NCBI GenBank assembly: GCA_028751875.1
Contig: CM054162.1
Location: 1,025,266-1,089,265 of the forward strand
DNA: 64,000 nucleotides
Source of the DNA: Rapana venosa
Taxonomy: Eukaryota; Mollusca; Gastropoda; Neogastropoda; Muricidae
Reading direction: 5' to 3'
Translations under genes and position numbers: made by a program
Shown: positions 36,063 to 47,980 of the stretch, piece after piece
Numbering within the stretch: the stretch's first letter is position 1
Layout: every line of letters begins with the position of its first letter
The notes under the pieces: generated by a model
What the model saw: the letters and a program-made list of their open reading frames with translations, nothing else
What the model was told of the DNA's origin: nothing
The model's database searches: none

Positions 36063-37520
36063 CGTGCTTTGAGCTAGTGTCTCTTCAAACTTGGAGAGAC
36101 ATTTTTTATACAATCTGTCTCCAGGCTGACCGTTCAAGGGCTGTTGCTTCCCAGTTGTTACTGGTCAATGTTCAGGGCTTGTAAGTCCATAATGCACACG
36201 TCTTTGTATTGCAGCTGCGGTCTGCCTGTGGGATGTTTTCCCGCAAAAGTTCTCCATACAGGAGGTCTTTAGGGATCAGTCCATCTTTCATGCACACGAC
36301 ATGGCCTAACCAGCGCACACGTCTCTGTTTCAGCAGCGTGTACATGCTGGAGCATCCAACTCTTTCCAGGACGTGTTGTTTGGGACCTTGTCCTGCCAGG
36401 GGATGTTCAGGATGTGTTGAAGTGACACATGTGAAAAGCATTGAGCTTTCGCTCTTGTCGGGCACACAAAGTCCAGGACTCGCTGCCATACAGGAGGGTG
36501 CTCACGACGCAGGCTCTGTAGATCTGGATCTGTGTGTGCTCAGTCAGCTTGCTGTTGTTCCATGCTTTCTTTGTCAGTCTGGTCATAGTGGTACGGCTTT
36601 GCCAATGCGCTTGTTGAGCTCTGGTTTAAGTGAGGGGTTGTCTGAGATAAATGAGCCCAGGTGCACAGTCATGGACAACATCCAGTTCATGGTCATTGAT
36701 GCTCATGGCTGGTAGAGAGTCAACATCCTTCCCATGTGTTTTTTTCAAGCTAATGGTAATCCCGAAGTCTTTGCAGGCATTGCTTAAGCAAGTCATAAGC
36801 TGCTGTAGGTCATTGGCTGAGTGGGCAGTTACTGCTGTGTCCTATCCAAAGACGAAGTCTTGCACGCACTTCAGCTTAACTTTACTTTTTTCTCTTAGTC
36901 TGGAGAGCTTAAAGAGCTTTCGTATGACCTGGTTTGAAGGTAGGCATATTATGCTTCACGACGAGATACGTGTTTCAGCATCACAGCAGAGAAGATTCCA
37001 AACAAGGTAGGCGCCAGGACACAATCCTGTTTAACTCCAGTCCGTATGTCGAAGGCAGCTAGTGTTGAGCTGTCAAAGATAGCATTGCCTTTCATGTCTA
37101 TGTAGAAGGATCTGATGGTGCTGGGAGGTTTGGTAGGACACCCAATCTTAGGAATGATCTTAAAGAGGCAACCCCTACTAACCAGATCAAAAGCCTTTGT
37201 GAGGTCTATAGAGGCAATGAAGGGGGGCAACCTTTTCTCCTTACATTTTTCTCTTGAAGGTTTTTTGAGGGAGAAGATTATGTTCATAGTGGATCTGTTG
37301 GCTTGGAAACCGCACTGCAATTCAAGGCAGGCTTGCTCTGCAAGTATCCGGAGCTTCTTCAGTACGACTTGTGCAAAGACTTTCCCAACACTGCTGAGGA
37401 GGGATATGCCACAATAATTATTGCAATCACTTATGTTACCTTTGTTTTTGTAAAGTGTGACGAAGTTAGCGTCCCTCATGTCTTGTGGTACTTTGCCTTC
37501 ATTCCAACAGAGGCAGAGGA
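36063..37520 (-). pseudogene. Decayed LINE, second copy of the 7.4-9.4 kb element
   Basis: The minus-strand frame 37479-36949 (176 codons) begins ANFVTLYKNKGNISDCNNY, then GISLLSSVGKVFAQVVL, QCGFQANRSTMNIIFSL, motif A ASIDLTKAFDLVSR and motif B RTGVKQDCVLAPTLFGI. Downstream 36489-36172 has SMYTLLKQRRVRWLGHVVCM and PKDLLYGELL. Compared with the first copy this one keeps motif A-B better but has lost a clean motif C. No endonuclease part is attached on the right, where a family C SINE lies instead. Confidence 0.85.
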
Positions 37521-37539
37521 TTTAATTATTTATTTATTT

Positions 37540-37825
37540 TATTCTTTTATATCAAGGATAATGGAATAAGCACTTGTGTGTGTTTTTTTACATAGTCCCG
37601 CGTGTATGCAGTTTTGTAAATTTTGTCATGTGTTCCCACCGGCACACAATAGCCTACTCTTTCAAAAAGCGGGACAGGATTTAACATATGTGCAAGATGA
37701 TCTGCGTTCGTTTGCACATGGGGCCTCAGTTTAAAGTTTCATCTGAAGGACATTTGGGGGAATAAAATCTGCACTGATTTTCTGTTGAATGGGAATCAAA
37801 TGCGGGTCATCAGATTCAACCTAGA
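37540..37825 (-). mobile_element. SINE family C copy
   Basis: 'aaggataatggaataagcac', 'gtcccgcgtgtatgcag', 'caccggcacacaatagccta' and 'gcacatggggcctcag' match the 20865-21190 copy. The head ('tgaatgggaatcaaatgcgg') is degenerate. Confidence 0.8.
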
Positions 37826-38388
37826 ATCAACCAATCCACCATCGGTCGTCGCTCTTTCTTTATTTCTGGTTTAAATAGTTTTTATTCAGAAATGAGTATA
37901 AGCATTGAAAAACAGCATTTTGGAATCATAGCAACAACAAGCTTGTAGCTTATGGTGTGCTCAATTAAACAATGAAGATTAACATGAAACATGCTGCTGA
38001 GCTGCAAAATGTAAACCACCAACAATAAATATTTTCATATTGCAATCTTTGCTAATGTAAAAAAAAAAGGAAAACAACACAAAGAACTATATCAATTGTA
38101 GAGTAAACACTCATAAAAACAAACAAAACTAGTTGGATAAGAAAATCAGAGTCAGAGAGAGAGACCGAGAGAAACGCAGACCCAGATGATTTATTCAAAT
38201 AGGCCTCAGCCCCTAATGAAGGGGAATGTGAACAATATTATACATAACATAAATACAGTGAAAAGTCGTTTGTTCACGAAGTTGTAGGTTACTTCACGAA
38301 GTGACTATTTCTCTAAGTTTGAAAGCCCTGTACAAATATACAGAAAAGTTCTGTATAACTTCAGGATTGGTACAGGACATCAATAAAT
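37826..38388. other. No gene; AT-rich
   Basis: At about 37826-37865 a short piece ('caaccagtccaccattgg'-like and 'cgtcgctctttct') resembles the C-terminal region of the 4200-6060 LINE. The remainder is AT-rich and shows no gene. Confidence 0.4.
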
Positions 38389-39652
38389 TCAATTTAAACA
38401 AGCATGTTTCCTATAATATTTTGGTTGAATAAATTTCAATCTAAGGTCATGCAATTGTTGGCAACATAGAACATAGTATACTTCATCTTCTTGTGACACA
38501 TTGCATAATGAACATAACAAATCATGATCATTATATGTTCTGTATCTTAAACGATGTACATTCAGATCAGATATACCAAGTCTAAATTTTGCTGTGATAT
38601 GTTTCAGTTGTCGATTCATGTCAAGTTTTAAATAGCATCTTAAGTCATGACCATTGCAGTATGTTCTATAAAACTCAAACCTCTGGCTAGTATCAATGTG
38701 GTGGTTCTAGTTTGCCACCGGCAGTCAAGTAATTGTTGACAAAAAACTTTAATGAATACACAAGCATCACCCACACCTTGATTCAACTACACATCTCCAA
38801 AACCATTTTCATTTAAACAGACACACACCCTTGATACCCAATTTGTCTTTCCTCTTGCATCTAAATTATACAACATTTCATATGCCTTATGTGGTAGTCT
38901 CAGATCTTCCATTTGTAGCAACTTAATTCAAAAACGAATACAGTTGACTGCAGAATTTAACGTACAAAGGATATCTGTTAGTTTCACAATAGATGATATC
39001 ATTGGGTGTTCGTCTATCAAATCCTAATTATTTTTTTATTGCAAACAAAAGAACCGATTCACAGTTAACTGCTGCTTTGTCCAACCCCATAATTCTGACC
39101 CATACTGAAGAACTGGTTGAACCTGTAAGCCAAATAGATTCATTAACAGCCCCAAAGAGTTGTTGTTAAGTGTATACAAATTTTGCATTATATATACCAA
39201 CGCATTCTTTGCCCTACTAGAAAGGTCCTTACAAGCGGCAGTGAAACTCAGACGTGTAGAAAACAATATCCCTAAGTACTTATAAACATTAACCACAGGT
39301 AGCAAATTGCCATTATATGTACATCTTTATCGTATACCCAAATAGTCTCCCTTACGAAACACAATGATGTTACTTTTCTTCATATTTACTTTCAACTGAA
39401 GTGAAAAAGCAGCGTAATACAGGTTGTTTAACTGATTTTGTAGCCCCACAATAGTCTCTGATAACACCACTACGTCATCAGCTAACAACAGGATGAACAA
39501 CTTCAAGGCATCATGTGACAAAATAGCACTATGTTTTCCATTATTGATTACTTGTAATGCTAATTCGTTTATGAAAAGTGAAAATAAAACAGGGCTACAT
39601 ACATCTCCTTGCTTGACTCCAGCTGTGCAACTAATGTAATCTGTCAATTTAG
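38389..39652 (-). pseudogene. Older LINE, 3' half (RT palm to C-terminus)
   Basis: Downstream part of the LINE whose upstream part is at 42734-43715. Just left of the insertion, codons read SKLTDYISCTAGVKQGDVCS (motif B) and LLLADDVVVLSE (motif C, DD intact), then VNMKKSNIIVFRKG. The frame 39305-39036 has VYKYLGILFSTRLSF and LQYGSELWGW. At 38619-38389 the C-terminal block RLGISDLNVHRLRY, then CSLCNVSQEDEVYYVLCC, is a Cys-type motif common at LINE ends. Stops and frameshifts throughout. Confidence 0.85.
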
Positions 39653-39664
39653 AACCACATCTTA
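39653..39664. repeat. Target-site duplication, left copy
   Basis: AACCACATCTTA, identical to 42722-42733. Read on the minus strand, the older LINE's RT codons run into this sequence from both sides (IRCG on the right, RCGSKL on the left), as expected for a duplicated target. Confidence 0.85.
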
Positions 39665-40755
39665 CATAATTGATCACTCTCTTTTTCGTGTTTTTCCTAA
39701 TTGACGTATTTATCCAAATAGCAATATCATCTGCATACTGAACAACTTGAGTATTAGGTGACAAAGAGCTAGGGAGATCATGTACAAGAATAGAAAACAA
39801 GATAGGTGCAAGTACTGATCCCTGTGGTATACCCAAGTCGATAGGTTTAAAAGATGAGTACACTGAACCTAATTTAGTGCAATTTGATCTATCCGACAAG
39901 AAATTTTGCAGATATTTATATAATATGCCATTAATACCAATGTATTTTAATTTATGTAGCAATTGATCATGACAAACTCTATCATAGGCTTTCTTCACAT
40001 AAAAAAAATGTGGCTAACACACTTTTTCGTTTGGAAAATTGCTTTTTAATTTGATGTGTCAGTTTAACTAAGTGGTCAGAAGTACATCTTCCCTTTCGAA
40101 AACCAGCCTGATTTGTTGGGATCACATTATTCTTTTCACAAAAATGAAATAAACGCTTATGTATAATTTTTTTCCATTACTTTACCCACATGAGACGTAA
40201 GAGCAATTGGCCTGTAGCTATCTATCGATGACCGCAGTTTGCCTTTCTTCAGGATTGGGACTACAATCGACTGCCTCCAGATTTTAGGAAGAGCGCCATT
40301 TATCCAACAGTTCTGGAAAAATGAAAAGAGTAGCCTTTTCCATTTTAAAGGCATATGAGCCAGCATTTGATAAGATATACCATCAGCACCAAATGCCGTC
40401 TTGTTATGTGTAAATGAATCTAAAGTTTCACTAAATTCATCATATTGAATGGGGGCATTTAAATAATCAGCATTATAAGCTGACAATTTGTTTAATTTAT
40501 TTGCTTTTTCTAATTCGATATTTGATTGTATTCTTACTGATGAACTATTATCTGAAAACATTGAAACAAAAGCTTCTGCTTTTTCAATTATGCTTGGAAA
40601 TCTATTATTTTCAAATTTGATTGGATGTGTTGGAAGCTGAAATCCATTTTTCATTTCACTAACTTTCTTCCAAACTTTATGTAAATCCTTGGATTCTGAT
40701 ACTTCATTTATACAGAATTCTGTCCAATACTTGTTTTTTGCCTGAGCAATTATTC
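39665..40755 (-). mobile_element. Inserted I-type LINE: inverted 5' segment
   Basis: Minus-strand RT N-terminal part. It reads AKNKYWTEFCINEV near the junction, then the 165-codon frame 40654-40157 (AFGADGISYQML, KIWRQSIVVPILKKGK, YRPIALTSHVGKVMEK). A break follows, then 39998-39665 KKAYDRVCHDQLLHKLKYIG, GIPQGSVLAPILF (motif B) and VVQYADDIAIW (motif C), ending KKRVINYV at the left TSD. Motif A's FD is lost in a T-run near 40005. In element order it ends where the plus-strand segment at 40757 begins. Confidence 0.88.
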
Positions 40756-42397
40756 TGAAAAGTGATCAATTATGTTGAAAAAATATATCAGGAAGAATTA
40801 GATAAATTCTGTAGTTATATGAAAGAAAACAGATTAGAATTATCAGCAGAAAAAACGTGTCTTGTGCTTTTTAATAACGGTGACAACGCATTAAAATTAC
40901 TAATACTGAAATTAAAAGGAAAGGTGCTTCAATACAAACAAGATGTCAAATTCTTAGGTGTATTTTTAACTAGAAAGTTGAATTGGAAGATGCACATCAA
41001 CCAAATGATAACTGAAGCTAGGAAAAGACTTAATTTCCTAAAGATAATAAGTTCTCAGGCATGGAGTCAAGACACTACGACTCTGATACATCTGGCTCTG
41101 TCCTTGGTACGTTCAAAATTAATATACGGACAAGAAGTTTATTTTTCTGCTGCAGATTATCTACTTAAAAAATTACAAAGTCTAGACAGTAAAGCAGTAA
41201 AGATAGCTCTTGGTGTTCCGGCTCTTGCAAATACAGCTAATACTTATAAAGAAGCTCACTTACTATCTCTTTCTGATCAGCGAAAACTGGCAGTATCAAA
41301 ATATGTGGTTCGTAGTATCTCTATTCCAAATTCAGTAAAAGAGGAAATATTTATTAATCAGACACTGATTTTCCTAAACGGGCACGCAATATTTCATTTC
41401 TGCAGCCAATTAAAAATTATACAGACACATTTATGAAAGAAAATGACATCGATATATCAACAATTCCAATTTTACCGATTGTTCCACAATTACCTCCTTG
41501 GGAACATATTTCAGCTAAATTTGACATTGACTACACGGAAATAAAGAAAAATGAAGATCAAAATCTTCTCACCGTTGATGTAAAAAGTCACTTAGAAAAT
41601 AATTATTCTAATCACTTAAAGTGTATACTGACGGATCTGTATTAGAAACAGGCAAAAGTGGTGCTGCATATGTGATTCCGACTTTAAAAGTTCAAAAATC
41701 TTTTCATTTAGGACAACATTTTTCTATTTTTACTTCTGAATTATTTGCAATTCTTATGGCTTTGAATTTTTTGTCTGATACTGCTATTGATGTTTGCCAA
41801 ATTCTGTTTTGCGTTGACTCAAAGGCAGTGTTAATGGCATTAAAATCATGGCATGGTAAAATAAGGAATGATATTGTATTTGAGATAAAATTCCTGATAC
41901 ATTCTATTGCAAGCAGAGGCATCAGCATAACTTTTTGCTGGATCCTCTCTCATTGTGGAATTTATTCCAATGAGCTGGTTGATTCTTTGGCAAAACAAGG
42001 TGCCTCTGAATACAGTACTGAAGTGTTTGATTCTAATCTTGCATTGTCGTCTTATGAAATTCATTCTAAGTTAATGAAATGCATACATTCAAAGATTATA
42101 TTAAAACATTATCAGCAGTTTCCTTGCCCACGGAAATTAGAAATTCTAATACATAAACTGAGATTAAATGCATGGAATACTAAATATTCAAAAAATGTAA
42201 CATGTTGTTGTTCTATTCCACTTTCAGTCCACCATTTGTTGTTTGATTGCCCAATTCTTCTTGACATGTATAAAAGGAGAGGTTTAGATATTCATAAGAA
42301 ATATGCCACTAGTCAAGAAGTTTTATATGCCTCTCAGCAATTCATAGTGTCAGTTGCTGAAGTCATATATTCTTCACCTGTAAAACCTTTACTGTAA
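40756..42397 (+). mobile_element. Inserted I-type LINE: sense 3' segment with RNase H
   Basis: Continues the same element on the opposite strand. It begins INYVEKIYQEELDKFCSYMK, then LELSAEKTCLVLF, VKFLGVFLTRKLNW and LIYGQEVYFS (RT thumb and connection; frame 40762-41436). After frameshifts near 41390 and 41625 an RNase H domain follows at 41621-42397: YTDGS (Asp), TSELFAILMA (Glu), CVDSKAVLMAL (Asp) and HCGIYSNELVDSLAK (His and Asp). All acidic catalytic residues are present. The C-terminus has a CCCSIPLSVHHLLFDCP Cys/His block. The first 14-15 bases ('agtgatcaattatg') also occur at the end of the inverted segment (39665-39680). RNase H places it in the I-like group of LINEs. Confidence 0.9.
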
Positions 42398-42442
42398 TTA
42401 CATTTTATATATAAATATATATATATATATATTTTATATATG

Positions 42443-42487
<45 letters not shown>

Positions 42488-42574
42488 TTATATACCTATG
42501 TGTGTGTGGATGTGGGTGCGTGTAGGGGAGAAAAGAGAGAGAGAGAGAGAGAGAGAGGGGAGAGAGGAGAGAGA

Positions 42575-42626
<52 letters not shown>

Positions 42627-42721
42627 GGTGTGTAATAATAGGTACTTTGGTATGAATGCGGGTGTGTCTAAATCACCATGTAGTGAATAGACATTAAACA
42701 AAACAAAACAAACAAACAAAC
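42398..42721 (+). mobile_element. Inserted LINE 3' UTR and (CAAA)n tail
   Basis: Holds a (TA)n tract at about 42405-42480 and a (GA)n tract at 42534-42622. It ends with 'attaaacaaaacaaaacaaa' and further CAAA repeats directly abutting the right target-site duplication. Confidence 0.85.
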
Positions 42722-42733
42722 AACCACATCTTA
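42722..42733. repeat. Target-site duplication, right copy
   Basis: AACCACATCTTA, identical to 39653-39664 and placed directly after the (CAAA)n tail. Confidence 0.85.
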
Positions 42734-43715
42734 TTTTACATTTTATATTGTCATACATTCTTTTAATACATGTGTGGAGTTTACCTCTAATACCGTTTCT
42801 TTAGCAAAATGGGCCAAGGTAGATTTCTGTTAATGGAGTCGAAAGCTCTTTCAAAATCTATAAAAGCTACGTATAACTTACGGTTGCATGAAAACTGTTT
42901 TTGTATCAATGCTAATAAAGTGAACATGTGATCTAATGTCGAATACCCTCTTTGAAATCCTGCTTGACACTCTCCAAAAATGGTGTTTTCTTCTAACCAA
43001 TCTGTAGTCTTCTATTATTAATGGAACTAAAACTTTTGCTACTTATATCACTAAGTGAAATACCCCTGTAATTGATAGGATCATTAACTTGTCCTTTTTT
43101 GTATAAAGGTAAAACTATAGACTCTGTTCAATTTCCAGGGGAATGACAAGTCTCAAACTGTGTATTAAACAATTTTATAAGGAAATCCACTATATATTTA
43201 TTTCAATATTTAAATAATTCACCAATAATTCCAACTGGCCCTGGTGCTTTTCTACTTTTCAGTTTTCCTATGGCTAACAATACTTTTTCTCTTGAGATGG
43301 GACGATGCATGTAGTCATCACCATCATCGTCAGTTATATCTTCTTTTAAAGTGCCATTACTAACATCTACATCTAATAAAGATTTGAAATGTTGGAACCA
43401 CTTCTCAAAACTAATATTGGCTTTTTGCTGTTTTCTTTTTAAATGAAACGTTACTGACATTTCCCAAAATTATTTTTGACTCTTAACTGACGTGAGAAGT
43501 TTATCCAACATTACAGTATTAAACTCTTTCTTCTTTCTTTTCAGTAGATTTTTATACTCACGTCTTTCAACAGTGTATTTTTGCTTATCTTCATCTGTCA
43601 ATGACCTTCGATTCTTTCTCAATAATTTTCTCACATTCGTTTTACTAATCTCACATTCTTTATCATACCAATCACTTTGAATCCTACTGTTATCAATATA
43701 TATACTCTTATTCAT
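42734..43715 (-). pseudogene. Older LINE, 5' half (linker and RT fingers)
   Basis: Frame 43715-43470: a Lys/Arg-rich linker (WYDKECEISKTNVRKLLRKN). Frame 43460-43203: KANISFEKWFQHFKSLL, then AIGKLKSRKAPGPVGIIGEL (RT motif with KAPG). Further left, in broken frames, come SIVLPLYKKGQVNDPINYRG and ISLSD, then motif A YVAFIDFERAFDSINR near 42860. It ends at KCKIRCG at the insertion point. Joined in register with 39652-38389, it forms one RT interrupted by the younger LINE. Confidence 0.85.
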
Positions 43716-43717
43716 AC

Positions 43718-43795
<78 letters not shown>

Positions 43796-44065
43796 GTAAC
43801 TTAGGAAAATAATAGCCACAAGGCCAAAAATACTCTTATTGATATATAATACTAAGGGTATAATGTACATGAGCAGGACAACTATTAAATAAATCGTGGA
43901 CTATGTCACTAATCATCGCAAAACATTTATATTCATTATTACAAAATGTTTCTTGCTTTCTTTTCAACAATCACATGTACACTAGTGGAGAGTAAACAGA
44001 GTTAATTAAGTACCTCCAGCCTGAATGAAGACAGCCTCAAAGAGGCTACCATCCGACAAGAAAAA
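43716..44065. repeat. (GA)n microsatellite and AT-rich spacer
   Basis: A (GA)n tract lies at 43722-43792. The remainder has no recognised feature. Confidence 0.8.
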
Positions 44066-45760
44066 TTACAAACATTTTTTTGAATCAGATATAAACTGAT
44101 GGACAATTTCAACAATAGTTATGTTTGTTTTCATACTGAATTCAGGGCTGCCTGATAAAAGAATTTGCAAATGAACATATTCGGGGGGAAGGGAGGCAAT
44201 TGTTAGGACAGAACAGCAAATAGTATTCGCTGCCTCTTGCATTACCACAGGCAACATGATTACAGAATCCAGACTCTTAGTACAATTTTACAAGATGTGT
44301 GCCACGAACAGCTCCTACTATAGTTTTGATTGCGTCAAGCTGCAACATTTCTAATGATTTGGACTGTGTTCCCGTACAATTGTCCCACACTATGTCAGCA
44401 TAGTCGAAATGAGGAAGAATGAATGACTGGTATATTGTTTTTAGTGTTGTTCTTCTAAGTTTATATTTATAGCTTTTGAGGCACGAAACCAACATAGTTA
44501 CGGTATTTATTATGTTTTTTTATATGCTAATCCCATTTGTAATTGTCCTGAAGAATGATACTTAACTGTTTGTGCATACTTTTATTTTGAAGGCAAGTTG
44601 AATGAAATGAGAGTGGTAGGATCACGTTATTGTTACGAGAAAAAAAGTAACATCTCTGTTTTGTCTGCATTAAAACTAACTTTCCAGCACTTGGCCCAAG
44701 AATCTTTGTTTTTGTAAATCGGAATTAAGTGTTTTGGCACGAATGTTTGGATCGTTTGCAGTTGAAGACTTGCTAGCATCGTCAGCAAACAGTTTCATAT
44801 CAGATTATATATTGTTCACAATATCATTTACATAAATTAGAAATAATAGTGGACCTAAGACTGATCCCTGAGGAACACCGGCACTTATTGTTTAAAAGTC
44901 TGATGTTATACCTTTTATAACTACTGCTTAAGTACGATTTGAAAGATAGTCAGTAAACCAGTCTAATAATTTACTACGTATACCATATGCTTTCATCTTG
45001 TGTAGAAGCCCCTTGTGCCAGACAGGGCCGAACCCTTTTGATATGTCAAAATACACTGCTTGTGTTGTGATTCCACAATGAAATGAGGAACAAAGACTGT
45101 TATGTATACAGAGTAACTGGTTCACAGTGGAGTCGCCCAGGAGTAAAACCTGATTGGGATGGAAAGAATGTGGTTAGATGAGAGGAACTGATACACTTTT
45201 GAGTGAATACATTTTTCTAAAACCTTCCCAACACAACTTAACAATGAAATTGGTCTATAGTTGTTACATAGTTCTTTTGATGCTTTTTTATTAATAGGAT
45301 TTACTAAAGCTGTTTTCCAAAGTTTTGGGAACCTACATTCGTTTAGACTTCTATTAAAGAGATTAGAACACAGATTTAGAATAGATGGTAGAGATAATTT
45401 TAAGAGTTTATTGTGAACTAAATCTAATCCTACTTTTTTCCGTATCCAGGTTAAGAATGACATTTTCAACTTCAGAAGCTGACAGCAAAATGTCATTTAT
45501 TTCCTTTCCAAGAAAGGGAATTTCAGGGGGATCATCGTCATCATTTTCCAGATAAGACGGGAAATGAAAAACGCTATTGAAAATATTTGCCTTTTCTCTA
45601 CTTGATTAGACACGATGTTGTTATACAAACTAGGAGGAGTTTCGTTGGCATCTATTCCTTTCTTTTTCAGAAACAGTTTCACTAGCTTCCACCATTCCTT
45701 TTGTCCAAACTTGGACGGGTTGGACACCTTGCTTTCTAGTTCTATGGTGTATTCTAGCAG
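44066..45760 (-). pseudogene. Decayed LINE ORF2, reverse transcriptase
   Basis: Minus-strand frames in order. 45727-45497: FGQKEWWKLVKLFLKKKGID. 45496-45122: RFPKLWKTALVNPINKKASK, NNYRPISLLSCVGKVLEKCI. 45125-44928: VYFDISKGFGPVWHKGLLHK (motif A), LDWFTDYLSNRT. Motif B/C are readable in other frames near 44880-44760 (GVPQGSVLGPL-like and LFADDASKSS). 44495-44277: LRRTTLKTIYQSFILPHFDYADIVWDN and LDAIKTIVGAVRGT. The domain order is complete from fingers to thumb but broken by frameshifts. A noisy direct copy is at about 48000-49700. Whether it belongs with the ORF1 at 47164-47917 is uncertain, because 1.2 kb of unrelated sequence lies between. Confidence 0.82.
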
Positions 45761-46374
45761 TTGTCTTTTTCTTTACACAGAATTCACATAGTTCCGAAAG
45801 TGATGGAAATGAAGCCAGTTTTCAGGTGTGCTAGTTAACTTAGCAGTTATGTGAATAGCTGGGAAGGCCAGTTAGTGCCTGGACACAGCTTTCCCATGAA
45901 GGCATGAAGGTATGCCTCACAATAATTCTGACTGGCCATCCCAAAACACCTTCACGCTATGACACGCTCGCGTCGACTAGAAGCATTGAGTAGTAATAAT
46001 TTGAATTGCAAAGGTATATTCACTCCTGCTTCTAGTTTTGGTTCAGAAATAATTATACACATGTGTAAACCAATTCCTGGCTCAGGTCAAAACCTTTATT
46101 ATTCCTCGGTATACGCATAGTACCAAAGCCCACACATTGTTTACAGTGCTGTTGAAATGTGACGTTGAGAACAACTTCACCCATGACGGGCCTCCAGCAT
46201 AGCTCCAGTTCTCCATCCTCAGACGAGAAGGAAAACAAAATCCCAGAAGCCGGAGCAGGTATGGCGCCCATAACATCAAATTAATAATACTAATAATATA
46301 CAGAATTTATATAGCGCTCAATATTGTAAAAAAACAAACAAATCGAAAACAGCCATATACGCAAATCCCCACAG

Positions 46375-46453
<79 letters not shown>

Positions 46454-47000
46454 ATATGCACATACACATACATACACATACATACATATACACCCCATTT
46501 CACATACCTAGACACATACACATATCACAATTGCGTGCACACATGCATGTACACACACGTGCGAAAGCACTCTCACGCCATTACATGCCCACACAAACAT
46601 AAAACATAAGTAGTTATACACAGGTTTCCACATCATTTTTCACATACATTCCTGATTGGTTCTGAATTAAACATATGCACATATACACACATTCATTCGT
46701 ACACATACATACACCGTATACACACATATATTCACACACAAACATACACACATTAATTATTCATATTTTACACATCTGTATGCATAAACCCTAATTACAC
46801 ACATCCTTTAGGCACGCGGCACACATAAAATGCATACAAATACACATACACCCACCCACACACGTCCCTATACACAATGCCCCCCCCAACCCCACATACC
46901 CACAAACACCCCACACACACGCACACCTACACACTCACTCTCTCTTTCCACCCTTTTATTCACAGTGTACTCATTGATCCACCCTGTCTCTCATCTTCCC
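45761..47000. other. Spacer with LINE-type 3' end and (TA)n
   Basis: A (TA)n tract lies at 46376-46450, flanked by CA/CATA-rich sequence up to 46930. At about 46300-46322 the minus strand reads 'gagcgctatataaattct', matching the 3' terminus of the LINE at 6035-6060. A 72-codon minus frame at 46053-46271 has no domain I know. Confidence 0.5.
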
Positions 47001-47163
47001 ACAATCAGCACTGTCTGAATGTTGGTAGGTCCATCAGTCACTGATGCCCAGTTCCAATAGTGAACCGTGGTAGTGGTAGTAGCGGGCTGTTGCCGAAGAG
47101 GTCATCTACACTTCTCCCTGCTGTCACACACAGCCATTTCTGGTGTGGTGGTCACAGGGTATG

Positions 47164-47917
47164 TCACATCGTTCTGTTGACCAAGATCACTCCGTGGCTA
47201 ATCCGTGTGTCTTCCTCGATTTTCCTTTTCAAGTTCCGGGCCATCCAGGCAATTTCCGAGTGTGCCTTGGTCAGGTCGTGTTGATGAAGATCCGCGGTGG
47301 CGTGACAGCAGCAGCAGCAGCTCGAGCACCTCCAGCACGCGATCCCGAAGACGAGGAGGAACGGGTCAGGAAAGCCAGTTGGCGCCTGGGAACAGCTTTC
47401 CCACGTCAACGGCCGGCAGTTTCTTCCTGGCCGCCATGAGCACCGCTTTGTGACGGTAGGAGGTGCACTTCAGCAGAATTGGGCGGATCCTGGTGTCTCC
47501 TTCAGACTGCTTCCTGCCCACACAGTGATGACTTCTGTCAATCATTTCCTCCGTCACCTCAACGTCCACCTCTTTGAAGATCTTTCTGACCACATCGTCA
47601 GCGGACTCCCCCCTCACTTCAGGAACAGAGGTGATCCGCAGGGAGTTACGTCTCCCGTACTGTTCCAGCTCGTCCACCCTGTCCTGGAGCTTCATGATCT
47701 GGCGGTCCTTGCTCTCTGTGGCGGCCTGCAGATCCCCAATGGTGGCACGCAGTCCCTGGATCTCCCGACGTAGTGGGTCGAGGACTTGCGCAGCTACAGC
47801 CTTGGAGATCATGTCCAGGATGTGAGGATCTCCCAACACTGCCTTCAACTCCTCCCTTTGCGGGGTTCGATTTGGGATGGGCGGTCTGGGAGGCGACTGC
47901 CCGAACCTCCCTCCCAA
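47164..47917 (-). pseudogene. LINE ORF1 protein (coiled coil plus RRM-like domain)
   Basis: Minus-strand nucleic-acid-binding ORF1p resembling L1-type ORF1 (transposase_22 family). From 47917: a proline-rich start, then a predicted coiled coil (DLQAATESKDRQIMKLQDRV, DELEQYGRRNSLRI). An RRM-like part follows (RITSVPEVRGESADDVVRKIF, EMIDRSHHCVGRK, ILLKCTSYRHKAVLMAARKK). The reading frame stops at LS* in this copy but stays open about 31 codons longer in the 61.2-62.9 kb copy. The expected C-terminal domain (DLTKAHSEIAWMARNLKRKI) sits one frame over at 47280-47164 in all copies, so it is frameshifted. The probable true start (MSNQKNKEAPSP) is visible only in the second copy near 52103, because copy 1 is cut by the duplication junction. 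Confidence 0.8.
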
Positions 47918-47980
47918 AGAGTGCTGGAGGAAAAATCTTGCGTGGTGTCATCGTTTTCGTCCCAACATAGCTGCCGAAAA

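Larger units (their letters stand above)
44152..47980. other. Duplicated unit, copy 1 (cleanest)
   Basis: This stretch of about 3.83 kb recurs as a noisy direct repeat starting at the junction near 47980 (shared 'gctgcc') and running to about 52000. Its right part (46430-47960) recurs again at 61206-62750 with only a few indels. The last 50 bases before the junction already show homopolymer changes. Confidence 0.9.

Noticed and set aside
46053..46271. 72-codon minus-strand frame as a host exon
   Set aside because: No domain, no convincing splice sites, and located between LINE pieces.
47450..47970. Plus-strand open frames over the ORF1 region
   Set aside because: Shadow frames opposite the minus-strand ORF1 protein, repeated in all copies for that reason.
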